Shown here: positions 7,297-15,779 of the stretch, piece after piece
Layout of the letters: each line of letters starts with the position of its first letter
How positions within the stretch are numbered: the stretch's first letter is position 1
DNA from: JANMAT01 sp031359995
GTDB lineage: Bacteria > Actinomycetota > Acidimicrobiia > Acidimicrobiales > Ilumatobacteraceae
Length of the DNA stretch: 25,210 bases
Assembly: GCA_031359995.1 (NCBI GenBank)
Contig: JANMAT010000138.1
Coordinates: 1 to 25,210 of the forward strand
Direction of reading: 5' to 3'
Made by a program: the position numbers and the translations under genes
The notes under the pieces: generated by a model
The model's database searches: none
Told to the model about the DNA's origin: nothing
The model's input: only the letters and a program-made list of their open reading frames with translations

Positions 7297-8922
7297 ATGG
7301 GAAGCCGGGGGATCAGGCTCGGCGTCGCGCTGGTGGTCGGCACGCTGCTGGCCGCCTGCTCGACGACCACCGCATCGAAGGGGATCGTGTCGACCTCCGC
7401 GGCGGCGCCGGCCCCGTCGGTGTCGACCACGGCGGCGAACGGAGCGCCCTCGACGGCGGCCGGCGGCACCACCACGGCGGCGGCCGAGGTGCCGACCGGA
7501 ACCGTCACCGTCGCCCTCGACAGCGAACCGCCCACGCTCGACCCTGCCGGCAACTCGCTGACGCTGGCCAACGGGTCGATCTACGGCGCCATCTTCGAGA
7601 CGCTGACCGCCGACCTTCCCGGTCAGCCGTTGCAGCCGCTGCTGCTGGTGTCGATGCCGACCGAGTCGCCCGACCGGCTCGCGTGGACCTTGAAGCTGCG
7701 GCCGGGCATCACGTTCCACGACGGCACGGCGTTCGACGCCAAGGCGGTGAAGTTCAACCTCGACCGGCAGAAGATCTCCGCGTTCAACGGTGGCACCGTG
7801 CTGCTGATCGACTCGGTCACGCCCGATGCGACCGATCCGCTCACCGTCACCGTGAAGCTCACCAAGCCGTGGACGGCGTTCCCGGCCGTGCTCGCCGGCA
7901 TCGTGGGTGTGATGATCTCGCCCACCACGGGCAAGGGCGGCAAGTCGGTGGCCCGCAACCCCGTGGGTACCGGGCCCTACGTGTTCGGCGCGTGGCAGCC
8001 GGGCCAGTCGGTGACGCTGAAGGCCAACCCGTCCTACTGGGGCGAGCAGAAGGCCAGGGTCGGATCGCTGGTGTTCAAGTTCGTGCCGGTCGAAGCCACA
8101 CGCGTGGCGGCCTTCGACGCCGGCGAGATCGACGCCTACACCACGATCGTGACGTCGGTGGCCGACGAGGCCCAGGGCAAGGGCGCCCAGATCGCGGCAC
8201 CGCCGCCCACCGGCTACGGGCTGTTCATGATCAACACGGCCAACGCGCCCTTCGACGACCCCCGGGTGCGCCAGGCGCTCGAGCTGTCCTGGGACCGCGA
8301 TGCCATCGCCAAGGCCTACGGCGGCCAGGGCTATGCCGATTTCTCGTGGAGCCCGTTCGTGAAGGGCACCGAGTGGTGGTCTTCGCCGGCGGCAGAGTTG
8401 GCGTTCGATCCGGCGAGGGCCAGGGCGCTGTTGGCCGACTACGGCAAGCCGGTGAAGTTCACGGTGCTGCAGTTGAAGGGCAGCCAGCAGATCGAGGACT
8501 CGGTCCGGGCCGTCGTCGACTACTGGAAGCAGGTCGGCATGGACGTGAGCCTCGACGTGGTGGCCGACATCAGCTCGTACATCACCGCGGTGGTGACCGG
8601 CGCCTACGAGGTCGCCGGGTGGATCGGCGGTTCGCTGAGCGACCCCGACATCGTGCTCTACAACCTGTTCCACACGGCCGGTTCCGGCAACTACATGAAG
8701 TTCTCGTCCCCCGACCTCGACGCGGCCCTCGACGAGGGCCGCACCGCCACCGACCCCGCGGCGCGCCGGGACGCCTACGCCAAGGCACAGGACCTCATCC
8801 GGACCCTCGCCCCGGTGCTGGTCACGAGCCACGGGCAGATCTTCATCGTCGGCTCGAAGAAGCTGACCGGACTGGACCCGAACTACTTCTTCCCGTCGCG
8901 CACCGTCGGCCTGCGCGCCTGA
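7297..8922 (+). CDS. ABC transporter substrate-binding lipoprotein (SBP_bac_5 family)
   Basis: This 541-residue extracellular lipoprotein probably captures the substrate of the importer encoded next to it. It begins with a signal peptide ending in lipobox 'LLAAC' (Cys about residue 21). A roughly 45-residue Ser/Thr/Ala-rich tether follows, and then the family-5 binding fold: 'SEPPTLDPAGNS', 'YGAIFETL', 'WTLKLRPGITFHDGTAFDA', 'NPVGTGPYVF', and 'DDPRVRQALELSWDRDAI'. Family 5 carries oligopeptides, nickel, opines or sugars; the sequence does not tell which. The ATG at 7297 is the only start that gives a proper signal peptide. The permease gene begins 10 bases after its stop. Confidence 0.93.
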   Translation: MGSRGIRLGVALVVGTLLAACSTTTASKGIVSTSAAAPAPSVSTTAANGAPSTAAGGTTTAAAEVPTGTVTVALDSEPPTLDPAGNSLTLANGSIYGAIFETLTADLPGQPLQPLLLVSMPTESPDRLAWTLKLRPGITFHDGTAFDAKAVKFNLDRQKISAFNGGTVLLIDSVTPDATDPLTVTVKLTKPWTAFPAVLAGIVGVMISPTTGKGGKSVARNPVGTGPYVFGAWQPGQSVTLKANPSYWGEQKARVGSLVFKFVPVEATRVAAFDAGEIDAYTTIVTSVADEAQGKGAQIAAPPPTGYGLFMINTANAPFDDPRVRQALELSWDRDAIAKAYGGQGYADFSWSPFVKGTEWWSSPAAELAFDPARARALLADYGKPVKFTVLQLKGSQQIEDSVRAVVDYWKQVGMDVSLDVVADISSYITAVVTGAYEVAGWIGGSLSDPDIVLYNLFHTAGSGNYMKFSSPDLDAALDEGRTATDPAARRDAYAKAQDLIRTLAPVLVTSHGQIFIVGSKKLTGLDPNYFFPSRTVGLRA

Positions 8923-8932
8923 GGACGAGCTG

Positions 8933-9892
8933 ATGAGCCTGCGGTGGTTCGGTCGCCGGCTGGCGTCGCTCGTGGTGGTGCTGCTGCTGGTGTCGTTCCT
9001 CACGTACGCGCTGCTCGACCTGCTGCCCGGGTCGCCGGCCAACGCCATCCTGGGCACCGCGGCGACGCCGGCCGCCATCGCCACGGTCGAGTCCGACCTG
9101 CAGCTCGACCGGCCCCTGCCCGTGCGCTACGGCATCTGGCTGGGCCGGGCGGCCCGGGGCGACCTCGGTGTGTCGTACCAGACCGGCGAGATCGTGAACG
9201 CCTCGCTGCGCCAGCGCCTGCCCATCTCCTTGGAGCTGCTGGTGCTGGCCCAGGGGTTGGCCATCGGGCTGGCGCTGCCGCTCGCCCTGGCTGCCGCGCG
9301 CCGTCAGCGCGGTGTGCTCGACCGCGTCGCGTCGACCGCGTCGTTCGGGGCCATCGCCCTGCCCCAGGTGGCGTTCGGCATCATCCTGCTGACCGTGTTC
9401 GCGGTGAAGCTGCGGTGGTTCCCCGCCACCCGGTTCGTCACCTTCGCCACCGACCCGCGGCAGAACCTGCGCGCCCTGGTTCTGCCGACGATCACCCTCG
9501 GCCTCCCGCTGGCCGGCATCTACTTCCGGGTCCTGCGCACCGACCTGGCCCAGGCGCTGGCCAGCGATCACGCCACCTTCGCCCGGTCGATGGGGCTCTC
9601 GTCGCGCCGGGTGCTGCTCGGGCGGCTGTTGCGGCCGAGCTCGTTGACGCTGCTGTCGGTCATCGGCTTGAACACCGCGTTCCTGCTCGGCGGGGCGGCC
9701 GTGATCGAGCAGGTCTTCTCCGTGCCGGGGCTCGGCTCGTTCCTGCTCAACGCCGTGCTCTTCCGTGACTTCGTGAAGGTGCAGGGCGCGGTGCTGGCCA
9801 TCGCGGTGGTGTACGTGTTGGCCAACCTGGCCGTCGACATGCTCCTGTCGGTGCTCGACCCCCGGATCCGCCTAGGCCGGAGCGCCACGTGA
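8933..9892 (+). CDS. ABC transporter permease, DppB/OppB type
   Basis: This 319-residue integral membrane protein is the first permease of the importer. It has an N-terminal helix ('LASLVVVLLLVSFLTYALLDLLPGS' region), the family's periplasmic stretch with 'ARGDLGVSYQTGE', about five further hydrophobic segments, and the cytoplasmic EAA-like loop 'ATFARSMGLSSRRVLLGRLL' that docks the ATPase. It closes with 'VLANLAVDMLLSVLDPRIR', as DppB proteins do. A purine-rich GAGGACGAG upstream of ATG 8933 is a weak ribosome-binding site. Its TGA overlaps the next gene's GTG (GTGA at 9889-9892), so translation is likely coupled. Confidence 0.93.
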   Translation: MSLRWFGRRLASLVVVLLLVSFLTYALLDLLPGSPANAILGTAATPAAIATVESDLQLDRPLPVRYGIWLGRAARGDLGVSYQTGEIVNASLRQRLPISLELLVLAQGLAIGLALPLALAAARRQRGVLDRVASTASFGAIALPQVAFGIILLTVFAVKLRWFPATRFVTFATDPRQNLRALVLPTITLGLPLAGIYFRVLRTDLAQALASDHATFARSMGLSSRRVLLGRLLRPSSLTLLSVIGLNTAFLLGGAAVIEQVFSVPGLGSFLLNAVLFRDFVKVQGAVLAIAVVYVLANLAVDMLLSVLDPRIRLGRSAT

Positions 9893-11763
9893 AGAAGCTG
9901 CGGGCCCTCGGGACCGGCGGGCTGGTGGCGGCGGCGTGGGTCGGCCTCGTCACCTTCGCCGCCGTGTTCGGGCCCTGGCTGCCGTTCGCCCGGCGCCAGA
10001 ACCTGGACCAGGTGCGTCAGGCGCCCAGTTGGCGACACCCGCTGGGCACCGACGCCCGCGGGCTCGACATGATCGGTCAGGTGGTCGACGGCGCCCGGCA
10101 CTCGCTGCAGGTGGCGGCGGTGGCCACAGTGGTCGGGCTCGCACTGGGCGCCACCGTCGGTCTGGTGAGCGGCTACCGCCGGGGCGCCGTGGACCGGGTG
10201 ACCGTCGTGGTGCTCGATGTGATGGCCGCGTTCCCTCCGCTGGTGGCGGCACTGGCCGCCTTCTTCGTGTTCGGCCGCGGCCCGTGGCGGTTGGCCGCCG
10301 TGCTGGGCGTGCTCACCGCGCCGGCCTTCGCTCGCGTCACGCGGGCGCTCACGCTGCCACTGGCCGAGCGCGAGTTCGTGCTGGCGTCGCGCATGGTCGG
10401 GGCGTCGCACGGCCGGGTCGTGCGCCGGGAGCTCGTGCCGAACGTCGTGGTACCGGTGCTCGCGTACGGTTTCGTCGCGGTCGGCATCATCGTGGGCGTC
10501 GAGGGCGCCCTGTCGTTCTTCGGAGCGGGCCTGCCCGAGGGCTACCAGTCGTGGGGCAAGCTGATGGCGGCCGGGCAGGAGAAGATCCGACAGTCGCCCC
10601 ACTTGACCGTGGTGCCGGCCGGGGTGCTGGTGGTGACGGTGCTCGCCCTCTACGCGCTGGGGGAGCGGTGGCAGCAGCACTGGTTGTTCGGTGGCGTCCG
10701 ACTGCCCAGGGCGAAGGTGGCCTCGACCCGACGCCGCCCGACCGCCGCGGGCCCGGGTCGCGCCGTCGCCGATGTGCGGCAGGGTCTGCAGATCGACGAT
10801 CTGCACACCTGGTTGCTCACGCCGTTCGGCGAGGTGCGAGCGGTGAGCGGGGTCGATCTCGACGTGGCGCCGGGGGAGATGGTGGCCCTCGTCGGCGAGA
10901 GCGGTTCGGGCAAGACGATGCTGGCTCGCAGCGTGCTCGGCCTGGTGAACGCGCCGGTCCGCGCCGACGTCCCCGGTCGCATCGTGCACGCCGGTGTCGA
11001 CCTGCGCACGCTCGACGAGCGGGCGCTCGGGCGGGTGCGGGGACGCCGCATCGCCATGGTCTTCCAGGACCCGATGACGAGCCTCGACCCGGTGCACCGC
11101 GTGGATCGCCAGCTCATCGAGCCGATGCGGCTGCACCTCGGGCTCAGCCGGGCCGAGGCCCGCGCCCGTGCCATCGACCTGCTAGAGGCCGTGGGCGTGC
11201 CCGACCCCGACCGACGCCTGCGGGCGTACCCGCACGAGCTGTCGGGTGGGCTCCGCCAGCGTGTGGCCATCGCCATCGCCCTCTCGTGCGATCCCGACGT
11301 CCTCCTGGCCGATGAACCGACCAGCGCGCTCGACGCGACGGTGCAGGCGCAGCTGCTCGACCTGCTCGACGAGCTCCGGCGCGAGCGTCGCCTCGCCGTG
11401 CTCCTCATCACCCACGATCTCGGCGTGGTGGCCGGGCGCGCCGACCGTGTCGCGGTCATGTACGCCGGGCGTCTGGTGGAGTCGGGACCGACCGCCGCGG
11501 TGCTCCGGTCGCCCCGCATGCCCTACACCCGGGCGTTGCTCGATGCCGTGCCCCGGGTGGACGCGCCGTCGCATCAGCGCCTAGCGGCCATCGGTGGAGC
11601 GCCGCCACCGTTCGCCGGCTACGAGGTCGGCTGCGCGTTCGCGCCCCGCTGCGCCCGGGCCACCGACCGTTGCACGGCGGAGCGGCCGGCCCGGTCGGCC
11701 GATGGCGACCGCATGTACGCCTGCTGGTACCCGCTCACCGGGGCCGAGGTGGCCGCCGGCTAG
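9889..11763 (+). CDS. ABC transporter permease-ATPase fusion (DppC-DppD type)
   Basis: This 624-residue protein joins two transporter subunits. Residues 1 to about 280 are a DppC-type permease ('HPLGTDARGLDM', several membrane helices, EAA loop 'REFVLASRMVGASHGRVV', 'EGALSFFGAGLPEG'). After a short linker comes a DppD-type ATPase with Walker A 'GESGSGKT' at 336-343, Q loop 'VFQDPMTSLDP', signature 'LSGGLRQRV', Walker B 'LLADEPTSALD' near 474, H loop 'LLITHDLG', and the C-terminal Cys-rich oligopeptide-transporter tail 'CAFAPRCARATDRC'. Such fusions are known in this family. No second ATPase (DppF) follows: the next gene is convergent. The complex may use this ATPase twice or borrow a partner encoded elsewhere. 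GTG at 9889 overlaps the previous stop. Confidence 0.93.
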   Translation: MKKLRALGTGGLVAAAWVGLVTFAAVFGPWLPFARRQNLDQVRQAPSWRHPLGTDARGLDMIGQVVDGARHSLQVAAVATVVGLALGATVGLVSGYRRGAVDRVTVVVLDVMAAFPPLVAALAAFFVFGRGPWRLAAVLGVLTAPAFARVTRALTLPLAEREFVLASRMVGASHGRVVRRELVPNVVVPVLAYGFVAVGIIVGVEGALSFFGAGLPEGYQSWGKLMAAGQEKIRQSPHLTVVPAGVLVVTVLALYALGERWQQHWLFGGVRLPRAKVASTRRRPTAAGPGRAVADVRQGLQIDDLHTWLLTPFGEVRAVSGVDLDVAPGEMVALVGESGSGKTMLARSVLGLVNAPVRADVPGRIVHAGVDLRTLDERALGRVRGRRIAMVFQDPMTSLDPVHRVDRQLIEPMRLHLGLSRAEARARAIDLLEAVGVPDPDRRLRAYPHELSGGLRQRVAIAIALSCDPDVLLADEPTSALDATVQAQLLDLLDELRRERRLAVLLITHDLGVVAGRADRVAVMYAGRLVESGPTAAVLRSPRMPYTRALLDAVPRVDAPSHQRLAAIGGAPPPFAGYEVGCAFAPRCARATDRCTAERPARSADGDRMYACWYPLTGAEVAAG

Positions 11764-12704
11764 CGACCGGCCAGCTCGGCCACGACCGGGGCGAACGCGT
11801 CCACGTCTTCGGCGCCGACCACGATGTAGGAGAAGCCCCAGCGGTCGCGGCGCTCCTTGAGGTCCTCGGCCAGCTGCTTGGGCGTGCCGATGAGGGCGAA
11901 CGGCGTGGCGGCCACGTCGGCCTCGGGCAACTTCAGACCACCGGACAGGCCGGCGATGGTACCGGTCCGGTCGTTGGTGACCGACACGAAGAACGCCCGC
12001 ACGCTGAGCTCGATCTGGTCGAGCCGGTCGGCCGCCTTGTCGCGCACGATGGCGACCTTGTCGTCGACCGCGGCGGCGGTCATGGACGCCAGCGCCTCGT
12101 CGTTCACCGCGCCGGCGGTCATGGTGCCGTTGATGCCGACGATGTCGGCGTGGCGGGCGGCGATCGACAGCACGCGCTTGCCGCCCCCACCGATCAGGAT
12201 GGGCGGCCACGGCCGCTGCACCGGCAGGGGCAGGCTGTCGTAGTTGGTGATCGTGTAGTGGCTGCCGGCGTAGGAGAAAGCGCCCTCGGCGAAGCAGGCC
12301 TTCAGCACGTCGATGCCCTCCATGAACCGGTCGACGCGCACGCCGGGCGCGTCGTAGGGCATGCCGACCGCGTCGTAGTCGCTACGGGTCCACCCGGCAC
12401 CGATGCCGACCTCGAGCCGTCCGTCGGACAGCACGTCGATGGTGGCCAGCTCCTTGGCCAGCACGGCGGGGTGCTTGTAGTCGTTGTCCCACACGAGGGC
12501 GCCGACGCGCAGCTTGGTGGTGGCGTCGGCGGCAGCCATGAGGGCCGGTACCGGCGCCAGCTGGTCGGTGAAGTGGTCGGGCATGGTGAGCGTGGCGTAG
12601 CCGAGCGATTCGACCTTGCGGGCCAGGCTCACCCAGCTGGTGCGGTCCGGGGTGGAGGAGGCCTGCACACCGAAGCGGAACGGACGACGGGGAAACGCGC
12701 TCAC
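11760..12704 (-). CDS. F420-dependent LLM-class oxidoreductase
   Basis: This 314-residue TIM-barrel protein is of the luciferase-like monooxygenase class that uses reduced F420 (or FMN), most like the MSMEG_2516-type subfamily (TIGR03621, from memory). Supporting blocks are 'RPFRFGVQASS', 'SLGYATLTMPDHF', 'LRVGALVWDNDYKHPAVLAK', 'LSDGRLEVGIGAGW', 'PILIGGGGKRVLSIAARHAD' and 'FALIGTPKQLAEDL'. The substrate is unknown. The GTG at 12704 gives the standard N-terminus; it overlaps by GTGA with the stop of a ten-codon reading frame placed just after a TAGCGT element. Its TAG stop and that of the permease-ATPase gene occupy the same CTAG palindrome at 11760-11763 on opposite strands. Confidence 0.9.
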   Translation of the reverse strand: MSAFPRRPFRFGVQASSTPDRTSWVSLARKVESLGYATLTMPDHFTDQLAPVPALMAAADATTKLRVGALVWDNDYKHPAVLAKELATIDVLSDGRLEVGIGAGWTRSDYDAVGMPYDAPGVRVDRFMEGIDVLKACFAEGAFSYAGSHYTITNYDSLPLPVQRPWPPILIGGGGKRVLSIAARHADIVGINGTMTAGAVNDEALASMTAAAVDDKVAIVRDKAADRLDQIELSVRAFFVSVTNDRTGTIAGLSGGLKLPEADVAATPFALIGTPKQLAEDLKERRDRWGFSYIVVGAEDVDAFAPVVAELAGR

Positions 12705-12733
12705 GCCGGCACCACCGGGGCTGTCAGGATCAC
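12701..12733 (-). CDS. Possible 10-codon leader ORF before the LLM gene
   Basis: On the minus strand a GTG at 12733 lies 7 nt after TAGCGT (12746-12741), the spacing seen for leaderless starts elsewhere in the window. It encodes MILTAPVVPA and stops at TGA 12703-12701, which overlaps the LLM gene's GTG as GTGA. The LLM start itself has no Shine-Dalgarno sequence, so a ribosome that loads on this leaderless GTG could restart there. This is inference from spacing; such short frames also arise by chance. Confidence 0.35.
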   Translation of the reverse strand: MILTAPVVPA

Positions 12734-12740
12734 CCGCCCG

Positions 12741-12746
12741 ACGCTA
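12741..12746 (-). promoter_or_regulatory. -10-like element TAGCGT upstream of the LLM gene
   Basis: TAGCGT on the minus strand (ACGCTA on the plus) lies 36 nt before the LLM start at 12704 and 7 nt before the GTG of the ten-codon frame. It has the same core sequence as the elements before the penicillin-binding protein and the phosphatase. Confidence 0.45.
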
Positions 12747-12801
12747 GCCCGCCGGGTGACCGGCCGGGCCGGAGCGCCGCCGTTCGCGCCGACCCGACGG
12801 C

Positions 12802-12807
12802 TAGCGT
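12802..12807 (+). promoter_or_regulatory. -10-like element TAGCGT before the class A PBP gene
   Basis: TAGCGT ends 9 nt before the GTG at 12817 and there is no ribosome-binding site. This again suggests a leaderless transcript. It lies 55 bases from the divergent element serving the LLM gene. Confidence 0.45.
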
Positions 12808-12816
12808 GATGCCGTC

Positions 12817-15069
12817 GTGCGTTCGTTGTTCCGGCTCGCTCTCGTGGTGGTGGTCGCCGCTCTCGGCGTCACGGGCACCGTCGTCGCCATCGCGCCCCAC
12901 TTCGCCAGCTACACCCGAGCGGTGCAGATCGAAGCGGGCGACGTGCCCGACCTGGCCCCGCTGGCGCGGGGTTCGAAGATGTTCGACGCCGCCGGCAACC
13001 AGATCGACGAGCTCTTCGTCGAGAACGTGCAGCCGTTCCGCCTGACGGATGTGCCCCGGGACGTGATCGAGGCCGTGCTCGCCGTGGAGGACGCCGGCTT
13101 CTACGAGCACCGTGGCGTCGACGCCAAAGGCCTGCTGCGTGCTGGTCTGGCCAACGTGTCGGTCGGCGGCACGACCCAGGGCGGGTCGACCATCACCCAG
13201 CAGCTGGTGAAGAACGCGCTCGTGGGTTCCAAGCGCGACGCCAACCGCAAGATCCTGGAGGCGTCGTACGCGGTGGCGCTGGAGAAGCGCCTCAGCAAGG
13301 ACCAGATCCTCGAGGCGTACCTGAACCGCATCTACCTCGGCAACAACGCCTACGGCCTCCAGGCCGCCGCCCTCACCTACTTCGGCAAGGACGTCCAGCA
13401 GCTCGGCCTGCTCGATGGCGCGTTCCTCGCCGGGCTCATCCGGAACCCGGTCGGCTACGACCCGATCTACCGGGCCGAGCGCAGTCGGGCCCGCTTCAAG
13501 GACGCCCTGCTGCGTCTCGTGAAGGTCGGCCGCATCACCGAGGAGGCGGCCAAGGGCATCGGTGAATCGTGGGCCCTGCCCGACCACCTGCAGAGCCCCA
13601 CCAAGGTCCAGACGGCGCGCACCTACTTCTCGGCCGAGGTCCGCAAGTTCCTGCTCAACAACTCCACGATCCTGGGGGCCGACTACCAGCAGCGCTACAA
13701 CGCCCTGTTCCGGGGCGGGCTGAAGGTCATCACGACGTGGGACCCGGCCATCCAGGCCGCGGCCGAGCAGGCCCGGGCCGACCAGCTGCCCGACACCGCC
13801 GGGCGCATCGAGGCGGCCGTGGTCACCCTGCAGAACGACACCGGCGCGGTGCGGGCCATGATCGGTGGCCCCGGCTTCGACACGACCCAGGTGAACCTGG
13901 CGACCACGCCCCGCCAGACCGGTTCGGCCATCAAGGGCTTCATCCTGGCCGCCGGCATCGCCGCCGGCCTGCAACCCGACGACCAGATCAACGGCATCAA
14001 CGACAAGACGTGCCAGTTCTGGCACACCCCGCCGGACAAGCTGGATCCGTACAAGCAGGACTCCGACGAGACCCACGACGGCCAGGGTCGCCTCGACCAG
14101 ATGACGTGGAACTCGGTGAACTGCGCGTTCATCCGCATGTACTTCTCGGTCGGCGGGCCCCGCGTGCTCGCCACCGCCCACCGCATGGGGGTGAAGGGCA
14201 AGCTGCAAGATCAGTTCTCCTTCGCCACCGGCGGCAACGAGGTGTCCGCCCTCGACATGGCGGCGGGCTACTCCACGCTGGCCAACGAGGGCGTGCAGCG
14301 CGACCCGTACATGGTGGAGCGCATCGAGGACGCCGAGGGCCGCGTGGTGTACCAGCACGAGGTCGTGAACAACCAGGCGCTGGAGCGGGGCGCGGCGCTA
14401 CGTACGGTCGACATCCTCAAGGGCGTCATCCGCCAGGGCACCGCCACCCGGGCCAAGCTGGCCGACGACCGACCGGCGGCGGGCAAGACGGGCACCTACG
14501 AGGCCGACAAGCACGCCTGGTTCGTCGGGTTCACCAAGCAGTTCACCACCGCCGTGTACGTCGGCAACCCGAACACGCCCGAGCCGATGCAGAACATCCC
14601 CGAGTTCTCGCAGCCACCGCTGCCCGGCCAGCAGGCCTTCACCAAGGTGTTCGGCGGGTCGTACCCGGCGCTCATCTGGAAAGAGCTGACCGAGACGATT
14701 CACGCCAACCTCGAGGCGCAGGACTGGGAGGCCCCGCCGCCGCTCGTGCGCAAGCCCGCCCGGGTGTACGCCCCCGGCCAGGACTGCTACGGCGTGGTCG
14801 TCGGCGACGACGAGACCGGCAAGAGCGTCGTGCCGGGCAAGACCCCCACCACGCCGGCCGCCGACCCCGCCGACGCCGCCGCGCCCGCCGCCGTGGCCGC
14901 GGTCTTCCAGCAGTTCTACAACTGCCACTACGGCGGGTTCGTGCTGTCGCCGCCCAAGACGACCACGACCGTCGAGGGCGACCCGGGTGCGGCAGGGGCC
15001 GATGACGCTACGGTCACGGGCACGCCCACGAGCACCCGCCCGCGCCCCGCGACCACGAAGAAGCCTTGA
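12817..15069 (+). CDS. Class A penicillin-binding protein (transglycosylase-transpeptidase)
   Basis: This 750-residue bifunctional enzyme polymerises and cross-links peptidoglycan outside the membrane. An N-terminal membrane anchor (about residues 3-28) is followed by a GT51 transglycosylase with catalytic Glu91 in 'VEDAGFYEHRG', 'GGSTITQQLVKNALVG' and 'KDQILEAYLNRIYLGNNAYG'. The transpeptidase domain carries SxxK at Ser370 ('TGSAIKGF'), SxN at Ser433 ('NSVNCAF') and 'KTGT' at Lys557. The C-terminus has a paired-Cys segment ('GQDCYGVV' and 'YNCHYGGF') and a Thr/Pro/Ala-rich tail ending 'RPRPATTKKP', probably disordered in the wall. GTG at 12817 is placed 9 nt after TAGCGT; an ATG at 12809 is in another frame. 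Confidence 0.94.
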   Translation: MRSLFRLALVVVVAALGVTGTVVAIAPHFASYTRAVQIEAGDVPDLAPLARGSKMFDAAGNQIDELFVENVQPFRLTDVPRDVIEAVLAVEDAGFYEHRGVDAKGLLRAGLANVSVGGTTQGGSTITQQLVKNALVGSKRDANRKILEASYAVALEKRLSKDQILEAYLNRIYLGNNAYGLQAAALTYFGKDVQQLGLLDGAFLAGLIRNPVGYDPIYRAERSRARFKDALLRLVKVGRITEEAAKGIGESWALPDHLQSPTKVQTARTYFSAEVRKFLLNNSTILGADYQQRYNALFRGGLKVITTWDPAIQAAAEQARADQLPDTAGRIEAAVVTLQNDTGAVRAMIGGPGFDTTQVNLATTPRQTGSAIKGFILAAGIAAGLQPDDQINGINDKTCQFWHTPPDKLDPYKQDSDETHDGQGRLDQMTWNSVNCAFIRMYFSVGGPRVLATAHRMGVKGKLQDQFSFATGGNEVSALDMAAGYSTLANEGVQRDPYMVERIEDAEGRVVYQHEVVNNQALERGAALRTVDILKGVIRQGTATRAKLADDRPAAGKTGTYEADKHAWFVGFTKQFTTAVYVGNPNTPEPMQNIPEFSQPPLPGQQAFTKVFGGSYPALIWKELTETIHANLEAQDWEAPPPLVRKPARVYAPGQDCYGVVVGDDETGKSVVPGKTPTTPAADPADAAAPAAVAAVFQQFYNCHYGGFVLSPPKTTTTVEGDPGAAGADDATVTGTPTSTRPRPATTKKP

Positions 15070-15770
15070 TGCCCATCACCGACCTGCTCGCCCTCCAGGA
15101 CCACGACATCCTGCTCGACCAGGCCCGCCACCGGCGCGGCCACCTGCCGGAGGCGGCCACGGCCGCCCAGCTCGACCAGGCTCGCCAGGCGCTGGCCGCC
15201 AGGCGGGCGACGCTGGCCGCCGACCAGGCCCGGCTCAACGGCGAGCAGGAGTCGCTCGAGGGCGACATCGAGATGAGCCGGGCCAAGCAGGTCGAGCTGG
15301 CCAAGCGCCTGAGCGCCACGTCGGTACCGCGTGAGGCCCAGACCCTGCAGCACGAGATCGAGACGGCCCACGCCCGCCAGACCGAGCTCGAGGACCGCGA
15401 GCTCGAGCTCATGGAGGCGCTGGAGCCCATCGACGCCGAGGCCGCCGACCTCGACGTGCGGCTCACCACACTGGCCGAGCAGCTCACCGTGGCCCACGCC
15501 GAACTGGCCGCCCGCGAGGCCGAGGTCGACGCCGAGCTCGCCGGTCTGGTGGCCGCCCGCGAGCCCCTCGTGGCCGCGGCCGGCGACCTCGTGGAGACCT
15601 ACGAGAAGACCCGCGCCCACATGGGCGGGGTGGCGGTGGCCCGTGTGGCCCACGGCACCTGCGACGGCTGCCACATGCAGATCTCGTCCTCCGAGGTGCA
15701 GCGTCTGCGCCAGCTTCCGCCGGGCGAGGTGGCCGAGTGCGAGAACTGCGGCCGCATGCTCGTGCTGTAG
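15069..15770 (+). CDS. Coiled-coil C4 zinc-ribbon protein (CT398/CdsZ-like)
   Basis: This 233-residue protein has a long charged antiparallel coiled coil (roughly residues 10-185, rich in Ala, Glu, Leu, Arg and Gln). It ends in a zinc ribbon whose ligands are Cys198, Cys201, Cys224 and Cys227 ('CDGC' and 'CENC'), followed by 'GRMLVL'. This is the architecture of the Rv2229c/CT398 family, whose function is poorly known; nucleic-acid or protein-complex roles have been proposed. In mycobacteria the neighbour is an RNase H/phosphatase fusion (Rv2228c), and here a histidine phosphatase lies one gene away. ATG at 15069 overlaps the preceding TGA by one base (TGATG); a TTG three bases earlier is possible. 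Confidence 0.85.
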   Translation: MPITDLLALQDHDILLDQARHRRGHLPEAATAAQLDQARQALAARRATLAADQARLNGEQESLEGDIEMSRAKQVELAKRLSATSVPREAQTLQHEIETAHARQTELEDRELELMEALEPIDAEAADLDVRLTTLAEQLTVAHAELAAREAEVDAELAGLVAAREPLVAAAGDLVETYEKTRAHMGGVAVARVAHGTCDGCHMQISSSEVQRLRQLPPGEVAECENCGRMLVL

Positions 15771-15779
15771 GACCCTTCG

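Noticed and set aside
9950..11574. Several Arg/His/Pro-rich open frames antisense to the ABC fusion gene
   Set aside because: They are typical shadow frames in high-GC coding DNA, without ribosome-binding sites or domains.
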